A DNA stretch of 40,376 nucleotides, taken from assembly GCF_913055775.1 (NCBI RefSeq), contig NZ_CAJXJX010000005.1:1-40376 (forward strand), written 5' to 3'. The first letter of the stretch is position 1; the number at the start of each line of letters is the position of its first letter. Positions 40,250 to 40,376 of the stretch are shown piece by piece. This DNA comes from an uncultured Demequina sp. (GTDB lineage Bacteria > Actinomycetota > Actinomycetes > Actinomycetales > Demequinaceae). The notes under the pieces are model-generated. The model made no database searches. It was not told the origin of the DNA and saw only the letters and a program-made list of their open reading frames with translations. Position numbers and translations under genes: made by a program.

Positions 40250-40376
40250 GTGAGTTCCGGCGGCATCCACATCACCGGCATTCTCCCAGCCCGCTGGGGG
40301 TCGTCCCGCTTCCCCGGAAAGCCCCTCCATCCGATCGCCGGGAAGCCGCTGGTCCGGCACGTGTGGGAGCGCTGCA
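40250..40376 (+). CDS. kdsB: 3-deoxy-manno-octulosonate cytidylyltransferase, 5' end only
   Basis: GTG start, [42 protein letters not shown]..., the KdsB nucleotide-binding N-terminus; runs off the right edge. Confidence 0.8.
   Translation, partial: MSSGGIHITGILPARWGSSRFPGKPLHPIAGKPLVRHVWERC

Noticed and set aside
40250-40376. kdsB as a genuine horizontal acquisition by the actinobacterium
   Set aside because: Possible, but coincidence with an abrupt ilvE truncation makes an assembly misjoin the simpler explanation; kept as a finding to be tested.

Overview
The window is about 39.8 kb of a high-GC actinobacterial chromosome, with roughly 40 densely packed CDS and two tRNAs. At the right end (from about 39,800) it runs into about 0.57 kb that looks like a Gram-negative, KDO-synthesising organism, so a chimeric contig join is likely. 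Most genes are core: thiL (partial), MATE transporter, DUF3515 lipoprotein, ddl, gpsA, plsC-like, murA, pfkB, leuD/leuC with a divergent IclR regulator, gltX, rnhA, ybaK, yggS, helicase, VIT1-type transporter, cimA and ilvE (5'-truncated). The observations most worth a second look are: (i) an apparent Ile-rich leader peptide (MHTAIIIP*), hairpin and U-tract terminator upstream of cimA; (ii) a small islet carrying a predicted membrane-tethered, motif-divergent uracil-DNA glycosylase, bounded by near-identical copies of the yigZ 3' end; (iii) a GTPase plus three roadblock-protein cluster resembling a conservon without its kinase, with a structured leader; (iv) a strongly over-represented word GCCGATGC (13-mer GCCGATGCGCGGG six times); (v) an N-domain-less ClpB behind a HspR/HAIR box; (vi) the putative chimeric junction inside ilvE. 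All calls come from reading the sequence and supplied ORFs; no database search was run, and motif counts were done by eye.
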